NCBI RefSeq assembly: GCF_026627445.1
Contig: NZ_JAPNLJ010000041.1
Span: 1-53,825 of the forward strand
DNA length: 53,825 nt
Direction: 5' to 3'
DNA from: Streptomyces sp. H27-H1
GTDB taxonomy: Bacteria > Actinomycetota > Actinomycetes > Streptomycetales > Streptomycetaceae
Below, piece by piece: positions 38,567-47,601 of the stretch. Each line of letters opens with the position of its first letter. Positions within the stretch are counted from its first letter, which is position 1. The notes below the pieces were generated by a model that was not told the DNA's origin, did not search any database, and was given only the letters and a program-made list of their open reading frames with translations. The translations under genes were made by a program, and so were the position numbers.

Positions 38567-40155
38567 CCACCGAACACCAGACCCTGGCGCTGCTCCTGTT
38601 CAGCGTCTTCATCGCCGTCACCCTGGGCATCACCACCTGGGTAAGCCGCAACCGGCACGGTTCGGCAGAGGAGTTCTACGCGGGCGGGCGGCTGTTCTCC
38701 CCGATGGAGAACGGTTTCGCCATCGCCGGCGACTACATGTCCGCCGCTTCCTTCCTCGGCATCTCCGGCCTCATCGCCCTCTTCGGCTACGACGGCCTGC
38801 TGTACTCGGTGGGCTTCCTCGTCGCCTGGCTGGTCGTCCTGTTCCTCGTCGCCGAACTCGTCCGCAACTGCGGCCGGTTCACCCTCGCCGACGTGGTTGC
38901 CGCGCGGATGAGCGAGCGGCCGGTGCGGATCGCCGCCGGGACCTCGTCGGTGGTCGTCTCCGTGCTGTACCTCGTCGCGCAGATGGTCGGAGCCGGCAGC
39001 CTGGTCGGTCTGCTGCTCGCCGATTCGGGCCGGACCGCACGGACGTTGACCGTCATCGGGGTCGGCGCGCTCATGGTGATCTACGTGTCCTTCGGCGGGA
39101 TGCGGGCCACCACCTGGATCCAGATCGTCAAGGCCGTGCTGCTGATGGGCGGGGCGGTCACCCTGACGGTGCTCGTGCTGCTGCGCTTCCACGGGAACTT
39201 CGACCAGCTGCTCAGCACCGCCGCGGAGCGCAGCGGGCACGGGGCCCGGTTCCTCGGCCCCGGGCTCAAGTACGGCGGCGACTGGACGGCCCGGGTCGAC
39301 TTCATGAGCCTCGGGCTCGCGCTGGTCCTCGGCACGGCCGGGCTGCCGCACATCCTGTCGCGCTTCTACACCGTGCCCACGGCGCGGGCGGCCCGCCGGT
39401 CGGTGGTGTGGGCGATCGGTCTGATCGGCGGCTTCTACCTGATGACCATCGTGCTGGGCTTCGGCGCGGCGGCGCTGCTGGGGCCGGAGGAGGTCAAGGC
39501 CTCCAACGCCTCGGGCAACACGGCGGTTCCGCTGCTCGCGGCCTTCCTCGGCGGCGGGGCCGATTCGACCGGGGGCGCCGTGCTGTTCGCCTTCGTGGCG
39601 GCCATCGCCTTCGCGACCATCCTCGCGGTGGTCGCGGGGATCACCCTCGCCTCGTCGGCCTCCGTCGCGCACGACCTGTACGCCTCGCTCAAACGCCGCC
39701 ACGCCCGCCAGCGCAGTGAGGTGGCGGTGGCCAGGGTGGCAGCGGTCGGAATCGGGGCGGTGGCCATCGCCCTGGGTCTGCTCGCCCAGGACCTGAACGT
39801 GGCCTTCCTGGTGGGCCTGGCCTTCGCGGTGGCGGCCTCGGCGAACCTGCCGGTGCTCCTGTACTCGCTGTTCTGGCGCGGGTTCACCACGCGCGGCGCC
39901 GTCTGGTCGGTTTACGGGGGGCTGTTCCCGGCCGTGCTGCTGGTGGCCCTGTCGCCGGTGGTCTCCGGCAGCCCCGAATCCCTGTTCCCGGGCGTGGACT
40001 TCCAGTACTTCCCGCTCCAGAACCCGGGCATCGTGTCCATCCCGCTGGGCTTCCTGGCAGGTTGGCTGGGCACCGTGACCTCGGCGGAGGAGCCGGACGA
40101 GCGGCGGCACGCGGAAACCGAGGTCCGCGCGCTGACGGGCGCCGGCGCGGTGTAG
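38563..40155 (+). CDS. Sodium:solute symporter (ActP/MctC-like, monocarboxylate)
   Basis: A 530-residue SSS-family transporter with about 13 hydrophobic segments. ActP-like features: RNRHGSAEEFYAGGRLFSPMENGFAIAGDYMSAASFLGISG, LVAQMVGAGSLVGLL, YVSFGGMRATTWIQIVKAVLL, and GTAGLPHILSRFYTVPTARAARRS. The acetate/monocarboxylate class is the best guess from the DUF485 partner. Coupled start with the DUF485 gene. The CitA/CitB-type kinase and regulator lie convergently downstream and might control it. No terminator was found directly after the stop. Confidence 0.92.
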   Translation: MTTEHQTLALLLFSVFIAVTLGITTWVSRNRHGSAEEFYAGGRLFSPMENGFAIAGDYMSAASFLGISGLIALFGYDGLLYSVGFLVAWLVVLFLVAELVRNCGRFTLADVVAARMSERPVRIAAGTSSVVVSVLYLVAQMVGAGSLVGLLLADSGRTARTLTVIGVGALMVIYVSFGGMRATTWIQIVKAVLLMGGAVTLTVLVLLRFHGNFDQLLSTAAERSGHGARFLGPGLKYGGDWTARVDFMSLGLALVLGTAGLPHILSRFYTVPTARAARRSVVWAIGLIGGFYLMTIVLGFGAAALLGPEEVKASNASGNTAVPLLAAFLGGGADSTGGAVLFAFVAAIAFATILAVVAGITLASSASVAHDLYASLKRRHARQRSEVAVARVAAVGIGAVAIALGLLAQDLNVAFLVGLAFAVAASANLPVLLYSLFWRGFTTRGAVWSVYGGLFPAVLLVALSPVVSGSPESLFPGVDFQYFPLQNPGIVSIPLGFLAGWLGTVTSAEEPDERRHAETEVRALTGAGAV

Positions 40156-40229
40156 GTTCCCGCGCGCCGGGGCCTGTCGGCTCTCGGTCGAATCACGGTC
40201 AGGCGGGGCCGGGGCCGGGCGCGCCGTGG

Positions 40230-40547
40230 CCGCGGTTCATCGGAGCCGGTGAGTTCCTGTGGATGTCCGAGCCGGCGGCCGTACTGCGCGACCGGCTGGG
40301 CGACGACGAGGCTGCCAAGGTGCCCACCCGGACCCTGCCCGACACGGCCGTACGCCTGCTCGCGCGGGTCACGCCGGGCCTGCGAGCCCTGACCCCGTAC
40401 CCCGGGCGCAAGCACGTGCACGTTTCGGACAAGGCCGAACGGGTGCTGGGCTGGCGGACCCGGCCCGCCGCCACCCTCGCCGACTGCTCTCGCAGCCTCG
40501 TGGAGCATCCCGTGCCGCGGGTCCGAACCGGGCGCCGTGCGTGGTGA
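40230..40547 (+). pseudogene. 3' remnant of an NAD-dependent epimerase (extended SDR)
   Basis: About 105 codons matching only the C-terminal tail of NAD-dependent epimerase/dehydratase-like SDRs: RFIGAGEFLWMSEPAAVLRD, KVPTRTLPDTAVRLLARVTP, and HVSDKAERVLGWRTRPAATLADCSRSLVE. The Rossmann fold with GxxGxxG and the YxxxK active site are missing, and upstream the frame turns into unrelated sequence within ~75 bp of the symporter stop. It could be translated from ATG 40262 but cannot be a working epimerase. It marks a deletion or rearrangement junction between the symporter and the two-component genes. Confidence 0.75.
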
Positions 40548-40561
40548 CCGGCCGGCCGGGG

Positions 40562-41296
40562 TCATCCCGTGGCGGGCGGACGCCAGGTGTAGCGGTGTTC
40601 CGGGCGGCCGGTTTCGCCGTACCGCAGGGCGAGGACGACACGGCCGGCGCGGTCGAGCAGCTTGAGGTAGCGCTGCGCGGTCTGGCGGCTGATGCCCGCG
40701 CGGTCGGCGATCTGCTGGGTGGAGAGCGGGCCTTCGGCCGTGAGCAGGGTCTGGCGGACCAGTTCGGCCGTGGTGGGGGAGTGGCCCTTGGGGAGGCCGC
40801 TCGGGGCGTCGGCGCCGGCCGCGGCGAGGGCGCCGAAGATCCGGTCGACCTCCGCCTGTTCGGCCTCGCCGCCCGTGTCCAGGGTGCGGCGCAGGGCCCC
40901 GTAGGCCTCCAGGCGGGCCCGCAGACCCGCGAAGGTGAAGGGTTTGACCAGGTACTGGAGGGCGCCGAGACGCATCGCTGCCTGGACGGTGGCCAGGTCG
41001 CGGGCGGCCGTCACCATGATCACGTCGGTGCGATGTCCGCGTTCGCGCAGGCGCCGGACCAGGTCGAGGCCGTTCTCGTCGGGGAGGTAGTGGTCGAGGA
41101 GGATCAAGTCCACCGGGCGGGAGTCGAGGAGTGCCAGTGCCTCAGCCGCCGAATGCGCCCGGGCCGCCACGCGGAAGCCGGGGACCTTGGCCACGTAGGC
41201 CGCGTTGATCCGGGCAACACGCATGTCGTCGTCGACGACCAGTACGTCAAATGCGCCGAACACCTCGAACGCGTTCATCGCGGGGTCTGCGTTCAT
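40562..41296 (-). CDS. CitB/DcuR-type response regulator
   Basis: A 244-residue response regulator. The receiver domain has the acidic pocket VDDD (21-24), phosphoacceptor Asp68 (LILLDHYLPDENG), T/S in MVTAA and Lys in YLVKPFTF. The C-terminal DNA-binding part (about 170-244) has LSTQQIADRAGISRQTAQRYLKLL, the HTH_IclR/CitB-like helix-turn-helix. ATG 41296 overlaps the kinase stop (ATGA), so the two are translationally coupled; ATG 41278 is a later possibility. This class usually controls carboxylate transport, which fits the symporter gene convergent to it. Confidence 0.93.
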   Translation of the reverse strand: MNADPAMNAFEVFGAFDVLVVDDDMRVARINAAYVAKVPGFRVAARAHSAAEALALLDSRPVDLILLDHYLPDENGLDLVRRLRERGHRTDVIMVTAARDLATVQAAMRLGALQYLVKPFTFAGLRARLEAYGALRRTLDTGGEAEQAEVDRIFGALAAAGADAPSGLPKGHSPTTAELVRQTLLTAEGPLSTQQIADRAGISRQTAQRYLKLLDRAGRVVLALRYGETGRPEHRYTWRPPATG

Positions 41297-42915
41297 CGCA
41301 GGGCCTCCGGGAGTACGACGGAAAATTCCGTCCCGCCGTCCGCCGCCTCGCCGGCCCGGACCGTGCCGCCCTGCCGCTCGGCCAGGCGCCGCACGAGGGC
41401 GAGACCGAGCCCGCGTCCGCGGTGGGCGCCGGCCCGGGGCTGCTTGGTCGACCAGCCCTCGGTGAAGATCTCCTCGCGGCGCGCCACCGGGACGCCGGGG
41501 CCGCTGTCGCGGACCAGCAGGATCGCCGTGCGTCCGTCCGCCCGGATGTCGACCTCGACCAGGGGCGCGGGTGAGCCCACCGCCGCGTCCAGGGCGTTGT
41601 CGACCAGGTTGCCGAGGATGGTGACCAGCCCTCCCGGGTCGACGAGGCGGTCGGGGAGCAGGGCCGAGTCCGCCAGGCGCAGGGGGACGCCGCGCTCCGC
41701 CGCGACGGTGGCCTTGCCCATCAGCAGGGCGGCGAGCAGCGGGTCGTGCACCTTCTCGGTGACCTGCTCGGCGGTGCTGCGGTGCACGCCGACCACCTCC
41801 GTGACGAACTCCACGGCCTCCTCGTACAGGCCCAGTTCCAGCAGGCCGAGGAGCGTGTGGAGCCGGTTGGCGTGCTCGTGGTCCTGGGCGCGCAGGGCGT
41901 CGATCAGGCCCTTGGTGGAGTCGAGCTCGCGGCCCAGGTGCTCCAGCTCCGTCCGGTCGCGCAGGGTGGCCACGGCTCCGCCGTCCTCGGTGGGCATCCG
42001 GTTGGCGACCAGTACCCGGGCGCCCTGGACGGTGACCAGGTCGCGGCCGGCGACCCGGCCGGTGAGGACATCGGTGGTGCGGCCCGCGCCGAGCACCTCG
42101 TCCAGCGCGCGCCCGGCGACGGCGTCGGCGGCCTCGGGCGCGAGGCCCAGCAGCCGCGCCGCCTCGTCGTTGACCAGCCGGATCCGGCCGGCCCGGTCGA
42201 GGGCGATCACGCCTTCGCGGATGGAGTGCAGCATCGCCTCGCGTTCGGCGAGCAGGCCCGCGATATCGGAGAAGGCCAGGTCGCGGGTCTGCCGGTGGAT
42301 CCTGCGCGAAAGCAGGTAGGCGGCGAGGGCGCCCGCTGCCAGGGCGCCGCCCGCGTACGCGAGCAGGCCCGGGATGGCGCCGAGCAGGCGTCCCTGGACG
42401 CTGTCGTAGGCGATGCCGACCGAGACGGCGCCGACGATCTCGCCGTCGGCGGCGAGCAGCGGGACCTTGCCGCGCGCGGAGCGGCCGAGGGTGCCCTCGT
42501 CGATCTCCATGACCTCGCGGCCGGCCAGGGCGTCGCCGGGGTCGGTGGACACGGGCTGCCCGATGCGGTCGGGGCTCGGGTGTGAGCGGCGGATGCCTGC
42601 CAGGTCCAGGACCACCACGTATTCGGCGCCCGTGGCGGAGCGGATCCGCTCCGCCGAGGCCTGTACGGGGCTGTCCGGCGAGGCCGCCGAGCGGAGGAGG
42701 CCGACGGCCAGCGAGGGGTCGGCGGCGGCGCTCTGGGCGATGGCCAGTGCGCGCCGCATGGCCTGGTCGTCGAGCTGCGCGCCCAGCGGGGCCAGGAAGA
42801 GGCCGGTGGCCAGGGCGAGGACCCCGGCGGCGATGGCCAGCTGGGTCAGCAGGATCTGGGAGGCGGCCCGTCTGGGGAGCCAGAGGCGCCGAGCGCTCAT
42901 GTGGAGGAACCGCAT
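41293..42915 (-). CDS. CitA/DcuS-type sensor histidine kinase
   Basis: A 540-residue membrane kinase. TM1 is about 20-45 (ILLTQLAIAAGVLALATGLFL). The extracytoplasmic sensor (about 46-180) has the GREVMEIDEGTLGRSARGKVPL segment typical of CitA/DcuS PAS-like domains. TM2 is about 185-210, followed by a cytoplasmic PAS (IREGVIALDRAGRIRLVNDEAARLLGL), a Spo0B-type H-box (RAQDHEHANRLHTLLGLLELG) and the ATPase (GNLVDNALDAA, DSGPGV, GRGLGLALV). Periplasmic carboxylate sensing is expected from the family. Start ATG 42915; ATG 42900 is an alternative. It is divergent from the GH87 gene across the TTGCG-repeat region, so the LacI protein could also affect it. Confidence 0.92.
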   Translation of the reverse strand: MRFLHMSARRLWLPRRAASQILLTQLAIAAGVLALATGLFLAPLGAQLDDQAMRRALAIAQSAAADPSLAVGLLRSAASPDSPVQASAERIRSATGAEYVVVLDLAGIRRSHPSPDRIGQPVSTDPGDALAGREVMEIDEGTLGRSARGKVPLLAADGEIVGAVSVGIAYDSVQGRLLGAIPGLLAYAGGALAAGALAAYLLSRRIHRQTRDLAFSDIAGLLAEREAMLHSIREGVIALDRAGRIRLVNDEAARLLGLAPEAADAVAGRALDEVLGAGRTTDVLTGRVAGRDLVTVQGARVLVANRMPTEDGGAVATLRDRTELEHLGRELDSTKGLIDALRAQDHEHANRLHTLLGLLELGLYEEAVEFVTEVVGVHRSTAEQVTEKVHDPLLAALLMGKATVAAERGVPLRLADSALLPDRLVDPGGLVTILGNLVDNALDAAVGSPAPLVEVDIRADGRTAILLVRDSGPGVPVARREEIFTEGWSTKQPRAGAHRGRGLGLALVRRLAERQGGTVRAGEAADGGTEFSVVLPEALR

Positions 42916-42965
42916 GAGTAGGAACCGTAGGGCGGTTTGGGCCTAAGCGGAATTTCTCTCTCTCA

Positions 42966-43004
42966 CGCAAATGGCTTGCGCTATTTGCGCCCAGCTTGCG
43001 CAAG
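42966..43004 (+). promoter_or_regulatory. LacI operator cluster upstream of the glucanase gene
   Basis: CGCAA-atggc-TTGCG (42966-42980), then TTTGCG (42984-42989), then the perfect palindrome CTTGCGCAAG (42995-43004). A CATAAA -10-like hexamer (43014-43019) lies just after. The repeats match those before the lacI-type gene and the binding-protein gene. Confidence 0.75.
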
Positions 43005-43130
43005 CGATGACGGCATAAAAGTGCGGTCAGGGATGTAGACGACTCGCCAAAGCTCTGCAACTCTCGCACCGCACACTGCAAATTCCTATCTCCCATGGTT
43101 CAGAAAGTTCATGTCGAGGGACGAGGACAT

Positions 43131-46100
43131 ATGAGAAGGCACAACTGGAGATGGCGGACCCTGGCCGCCTTGATCAGCACGGCCCTGCTGATGCTGGGCT
43201 GGCCCGCTCTGAGCGCCGTGGCCGCCGGCGGACCGAGCGTCTCGGCGGGCAGGCCCGCCACGGCGAGCAGTACCAACGGCGCCTACGCGGCCGCCAACGT
43301 CACCGACGGCAACCAGTCCTCGTACTGGGAGAGCGCCGGCAGCACCTTCCCGCAATGGGTGCAGACCGACCTCGGAGCCACCACCCGGGTCGACCAGGTG
43401 GTGCTCAAGCTCCCCGCCTCCTGGGAGAGCCGCAACCAGACCCTGTCCGTCCAGGGCAGCGCCGACGGCACCAGCTACAGCACCCTGGTGAGCCCGGCGA
43501 CGTACACCTTCGGCCAGGGCAGCGGGAACACCGTCACCATCGGCTTCCCCGCCACCCAGACCCGGTACGTGCGGATCGACATCACCGCCAACACCGGCTG
43601 GCAGGCCGCCCAGCTCTCCGAGGTGGAGGTCCGCGCCCCCGGTGACTCCGGGACCAACCTGGCCCTCGGCAAGACCCTCACCGCGAGCAGCAACACCCAG
43701 GTCTACGTACCGGGCAACGCCAACGACGGCAACGCCGCCACTTACTGGGAGAGCGTCAACAACGCCATGCCCCAGTGGCTCCAGGCCGACCTCGGCTCCT
43801 CCGTCCGCGTGAACCGCGTGGTCCTCAAGCTGCCCGAGAACTGGGGCGCCCGCACCCAGACCCTCAAGATCCAGGGCAGCGCCAACGGCACGGACTACAC
43901 CGACCTCACGGCGTCCAAGGCGTACGAGTTCAACGCCGCCGGCGCCAACGTGGTGACCGTCACCTTCGACGCCACCACCACCCGCTACGTGCGGGTGTGG
44001 ATATCGGTCAACTCCGTGCAGCCCGGCGGCCAGCTCTCCGAGCTGGAGATCTACGGCCCGACGAGCGGCGACATCCAGGCCCCGACCGCCCCGACCGCGC
44101 TCGCCTACACCGAGCCCGCGACGGGCCAGGTCAAGCTCACCTGGAACGCCGCCACCGACAACACGGGTGTCACCGGGTACGACGTCTACGCCAACAACCA
44201 GCTGCGCACCAGCGTCGCGGGCAACGTCACCACCTACACCGACGCCCAGCCGGCCTCCGCGAGCGTGACCTACTACGTCCGGGCCAAGGACGCGGCAGGC
44301 AACCAGTCGCCGAACAGCAACAGCGTCACCCGCGCCGGCGACACCGGTGACACCCAGGCCCCGACCGCCCCGGGGGCCCTGGCCTTCACCGAGCCGGCCT
44401 CCGGCCAGATAAAGCTGGCCTGGCAGGCCTCCACCGACAACGTCGGCGTCACCGGCTACGAGGTATTCGCCAACAACGTGCTGCTCACCACGGTCGCCGG
44501 CAACGCCACCACCTACACCGACACCCAGCCGGCCACCGCCACCGTGAGCTACTTCGTCCGGGCCAAGGACGCGGCGGGCAACCGCTCCGGCGACAGCAAC
44601 TCCGTGACCCGCAACGGCAGCGGTGGAGGCGGCTCAAACCTGGCCGTGGGCAAGCCCATCGAGGGCTCCTCCGTGGTCCACACCTTCGTCGCGGAGAACG
44701 CCAACGACAACAGCACCGCCACCTACTGGGAGGGAGCGGGCGGCGCCTACCCGAGCACCCTGACCGTCAAGCTCGGGTCCAACGCCGACGTGGACCGCCT
44801 GGTCCTCAAGCTCAACCCCGACAGCAGCTGGGGCTCCCGCACCCAGAACATCCAGGTGCTCGGCCGCGAGCAGGGCGCCTCGGGCGTCACCAGCCTGGTG
44901 GCCGCCAAGGACTACGTCTTCAACCCGGCTTCCGGTTCCAACACCGTCACCATCCCGGTGAACGCCCGGGTCGCGGACGTACAGCTGCGCTTCACCTCCA
45001 ACACCGGCTCCTCCAACGGGCAGATCGCCGAGTTCCAGGTCATCGGTGTCGCGGCGCCGAACCCGGACCTCCAGGTGACCGCGGTGAGCGCCGGTCCTGC
45101 CGCCCCCGTCGAGTCGGACTCCGTCACCCTGTCCGCCACCGTCAAGAACACCGGACCGGCCCCGGCGGCGGCGACCGCCGTCTCCTTCCAGCTCGGCGGC
45201 TCGAAGGTCGCTTCCGCCAACGTGCCCGCACTGGCCGCCGGCGCCACGGCCACCGTCACGGCCGGCATCGGCCCGCGCGACGCGGGCAGTTACCCGCTCA
45301 GCGCGATCGTCGACGAGGCGAACGCGGTCATCGAGCAGAACGAGACCAACAACAGCCTCACCGGCTCCCCGCTGGTGGTCCGCCCGGTCGACAGCTCGGA
45401 CCTGGTGGCCTCTTCCGTCGCCTGGTCGCCGAGCGCCCCGACCGCCGGCCAGTCCGTGGGCTTCTCCGTCACGGTCACGAACCAGGGCAGCGTGGCAGCC
45501 GCCGCGGGCACCCACAACGTCACCCTCACCCTGCAGGACGCGGGCGGCGCCACCGTCCGTACCCTGACGGGCTCCTTCAGCGGCGCGCTCGCGGCCGGTG
45601 CCTCCTCGGCCCCGATCGCGCTCGGCAACTGGACGGCGGCCAACGGCAAGTACACCGTCAAGGTGGTCCTGGCCGACGACGCCAACGAACTGCCGGTCAA
45701 GCGCGGCAACAACACCTCCACCAAGCCCTTCTTCGTCGGGCGCGGGGCGAACATGCCCTTCGACACCTACGAGGCGGAGGACGGCGTGGTCGGCGGCGGC
45801 GCCAATGTCGTCGGCCCCAACCGGACCGTCGGCGACATCGCCGGCGAGGCCTCGGGCCGCAAGGCCGTGAACCTGGACGCGACGGGCGAGTACGTCGAGT
45901 TCACCACCCGGGCCGCGACCAACACCCTGGTCACCCGCTTCTCGATCCCGGACGCGCCGGGCGGCGGCGGCATCGACTCCACCATCAACGTCTACGTCAA
46001 CGGCGTCCTCAAGAAGGCCCTGCCGCTGACCTCGAAGTACGCCTGGCTCTACGGGGCCGAGGCCGGCCCTGGCAACGCGCCGAGCGCCGGAGCCCCGCGG

Positions 46101-47420
46101 CACATCTACGACGAGGCCAACATCCTCCTCGGCGAGACCGTCCCGCAGGGCAGCAAGATCCGCCTCCAGAAGGACGCGGCCAACACCACCACCTACGCGA
46201 TCGACTTCGTGAGCCTGGAACAGGCCACGGTGATCGCCAACCCCGATCCGGCGACCTACACGGTGCCCGCCGGCTTCACCCACCAGGACGTGCAGAACGC
46301 CCTGGACAAGGTCCGCATGGACACCACGGGCAAGCTCGTGGGCGTCTACCTGCCGCCGGGCGACTACGACACGGCGAGCAAGTTCCAGGTGTACGGCAAG
46401 GCCGTGCAGGTCGTCGGCGCCGGACCGTGGTTCACCCGCTTCCACGCCCCGTCCTCGCAGGACAACACCGACAACGGCTGGCGCGCGGAGGGCACCGCGA
46501 AGGGATCGTCCTTCTCCGGTTTCGCCTACTTCGGCAACTACACCTCGCGCATCGACGGTCCGGGCAAGGTCTTCGACTTCTCCAACGTGACCGACATGAC
46601 CATCGACAACATCTGGAACGAGCACCAGGTGTGCCTCTACTGGGGCGCCAACACCGACCGGGTCACGATCAAGAACTCGCGGATCCGCGACACCTTCGCC
46701 GACGGCATCAACATGACCAACGGCAGCACGGACAACCTCGTGTCCAACAACGAGGCGCGGTCCACGGGTGACGACAGCTTCGCGCTGTTCTCCGCCATCG
46801 ACGCGGGCGGCGCGGACATGAAGAACAACGTCTACGAGAACCTGACCGCGATCCTGACCTGGCGTGCGGCCGGTATCGCCGTCTACGGCGGCTTCAACAA
46901 CACCTTCCGCAACATCTACATCGCCGACATCCTCGTCTACTCGGGCATCACCATCAGCTCGCTGGACTTCGGGTATCCGATGAACGGATTCGGGACCGAC
47001 CCGACGGCCTTCGAGAACATCTCGATCGTCCGGGCCGGAGGCCACTTCTGGGGGGCACAGACCTTCCCCGGAATCTGGATCTTCTCGGCGTCCAAGGTGT
47101 TCCAGGGAATCCGCATCAACAACGTGGACATCGTCGATCCGACCTACAGCGGAATCATGTTCCAGACGCAGTACGTCGGAGGCCAGCCGGTCAATCCCAT
47201 CAAGGACACCATCCTGAAGGACATCACCATTACGGGGGCGAAGAAGAGCGGTGACGCCTACGACGCCAAGTCCGGGTTCGGTCTCTGGGCGAACGAGATG
47301 CCCGAGGCGGGACAAGGGCCGGCCGTGGGTGAGGTCACCATCCAGAACCTGAGGATGAGCGACAACGCCGTGGACGTGCGGAACACGACCTCGACGTTCA
47401 AGATCAACCAGCTGCCGTAG
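43131..47420 (+). CDS. Secreted multidomain GH87-type alpha-1,3-glucanase / mycodextranase
   Basis: A 1429-residue exported enzyme. Signal peptide at 1-33 (TLAALISTALLMLGWPALSAVAA). Modules: discoidin/F5-F8 about 35-170; discoidin about 174-312; FnIII about 315-405 and 408-498; third discoidin-like about 502-640; CARDB-like about 644-750 and 755-870; CBM6/35-like about 875-1035 (YEAEDGVVGGGANV); right-handed beta-helix about 1037-1429. In the helix, Asp1191 (FADGIN) and Asp1214-Asp1215 (STGDDSF) have the 23/24-residue spacing remembered for catalytic aspartates of GH87 alpha-1,3-glucanases (Agl-KA D1067, D1090, D1091). Likely endo-cleavage of alpha-1,3-glucan, nigeran or mutan outside the cell. 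ATG 43131 has GAGGA upstream; ATG 43095 is less likely. LacI-type operators precede it and a strong terminator follows. Confidence 0.85.
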   Translation: MRRHNWRWRTLAALISTALLMLGWPALSAVAAGGPSVSAGRPATASSTNGAYAAANVTDGNQSSYWESAGSTFPQWVQTDLGATTRVDQVVLKLPASWESRNQTLSVQGSADGTSYSTLVSPATYTFGQGSGNTVTIGFPATQTRYVRIDITANTGWQAAQLSEVEVRAPGDSGTNLALGKTLTASSNTQVYVPGNANDGNAATYWESVNNAMPQWLQADLGSSVRVNRVVLKLPENWGARTQTLKIQGSANGTDYTDLTASKAYEFNAAGANVVTVTFDATTTRYVRVWISVNSVQPGGQLSELEIYGPTSGDIQAPTAPTALAYTEPATGQVKLTWNAATDNTGVTGYDVYANNQLRTSVAGNVTTYTDAQPASASVTYYVRAKDAAGNQSPNSNSVTRAGDTGDTQAPTAPGALAFTEPASGQIKLAWQASTDNVGVTGYEVFANNVLLTTVAGNATTYTDTQPATATVSYFVRAKDAAGNRSGDSNSVTRNGSGGGGSNLAVGKPIEGSSVVHTFVAENANDNSTATYWEGAGGAYPSTLTVKLGSNADVDRLVLKLNPDSSWGSRTQNIQVLGREQGASGVTSLVAAKDYVFNPASGSNTVTIPVNARVADVQLRFTSNTGSSNGQIAEFQVIGVAAPNPDLQVTAVSAGPAAPVESDSVTLSATVKNTGPAPAAATAVSFQLGGSKVASANVPALAAGATATVTAGIGPRDAGSYPLSAIVDEANAVIEQNETNNSLTGSPLVVRPVDSSDLVASSVAWSPSAPTAGQSVGFSVTVTNQGSVAAAAGTHNVTLTLQDAGGATVRTLTGSFSGALAAGASSAPIALGNWTAANGKYTVKVVLADDANELPVKRGNNTSTKPFFVGRGANMPFDTYEAEDGVVGGGANVVGPNRTVGDIAGEASGRKAVNLDATGEYVEFTTRAATNTLVTRFSIPDAPGGGGIDSTINVYVNGVLKKALPLTSKYAWLYGAEAGPGNAPSAGAPRHIYDEANILLGETVPQGSKIRLQKDAANTTTYAIDFVSLEQATVIANPDPATYTVPAGFTHQDVQNALDKVRMDTTGKLVGVYLPPGDYDTASKFQVYGKAVQVVGAGPWFTRFHAPSSQDNTDNGWRAEGTAKGSSFSGFAYFGNYTSRIDGPGKVFDFSNVTDMTIDNIWNEHQVCLYWGANTDRVTIKNSRIRDTFADGINMTNGSTDNLVSNNEARSTGDDSFALFSAIDAGGADMKNNVYENLTAILTWRAAGIAVYGGFNNTFRNIYIADILVYSGITISSLDFGYPMNGFGTDPTAFENISIVRAGGHFWGAQTFPGIWIFSASKVFQGIRINNVDIVDPTYSGIMFQTQYVGGQPVNPIKDTILKDITITGAKKSGDAYDAKSGFGLWANEMPEAGQGPAVGEVTIQNLRMSDNAVDVRNTTSTFKINQLP

Positions 47421-47448
47421 CGAGCGGCGGACACCAGGAAACACGAAG

Positions 47449-47481
47449 GCGGCGGGGCATCCCTCCGGGGTGCCCCGCCGC
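47449..47481 (+). terminator. glucanase gene terminator
   Basis: 11-bp perfect stem GCGGCGGGGCA (47449-47459) / TGCCCCGCCGC (47471-47481), extended inside by a G-U and three G-C pairs to a 3-nt loop. It separates the glucanase transcript from the lacI-type gene. Confidence 0.9.
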
Positions 47482-47563
47482 TCGCCGCCGGGATGCCCGG
47501 GGCCGATGGGACCCGGGGGGTTCCGCGCCGGTTTCCGATGGGCCAAACTGGCCGTAATCGAAC

Positions 47564-47599
47564 TGCAAGGAACTTGCATTGCTTGCGCTACTCTTGCGC
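47564..47599 (+). promoter_or_regulatory. operator cluster upstream of the lacI-type gene
   Basis: TGCAAG-gaa-CTTGCA (47564-47578) is a perfect palindrome, followed by CTTGCGC at 47582-47588 and 47593-47599. The last repeat ends 2 bp before ATG 47602, so binding would block transcription or initiation. It resembles MalR-type operators of Streptomyces. Confidence 0.78.
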
Positions 47600-47601
47600 T
47601 C

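Noticed and set aside
40262..40547. Small intact gene in the epimerase tail
   Set aside because: Sequence matches only the tail of a larger enzyme and lacks its cofactor and active sites, so a remnant is more likely.
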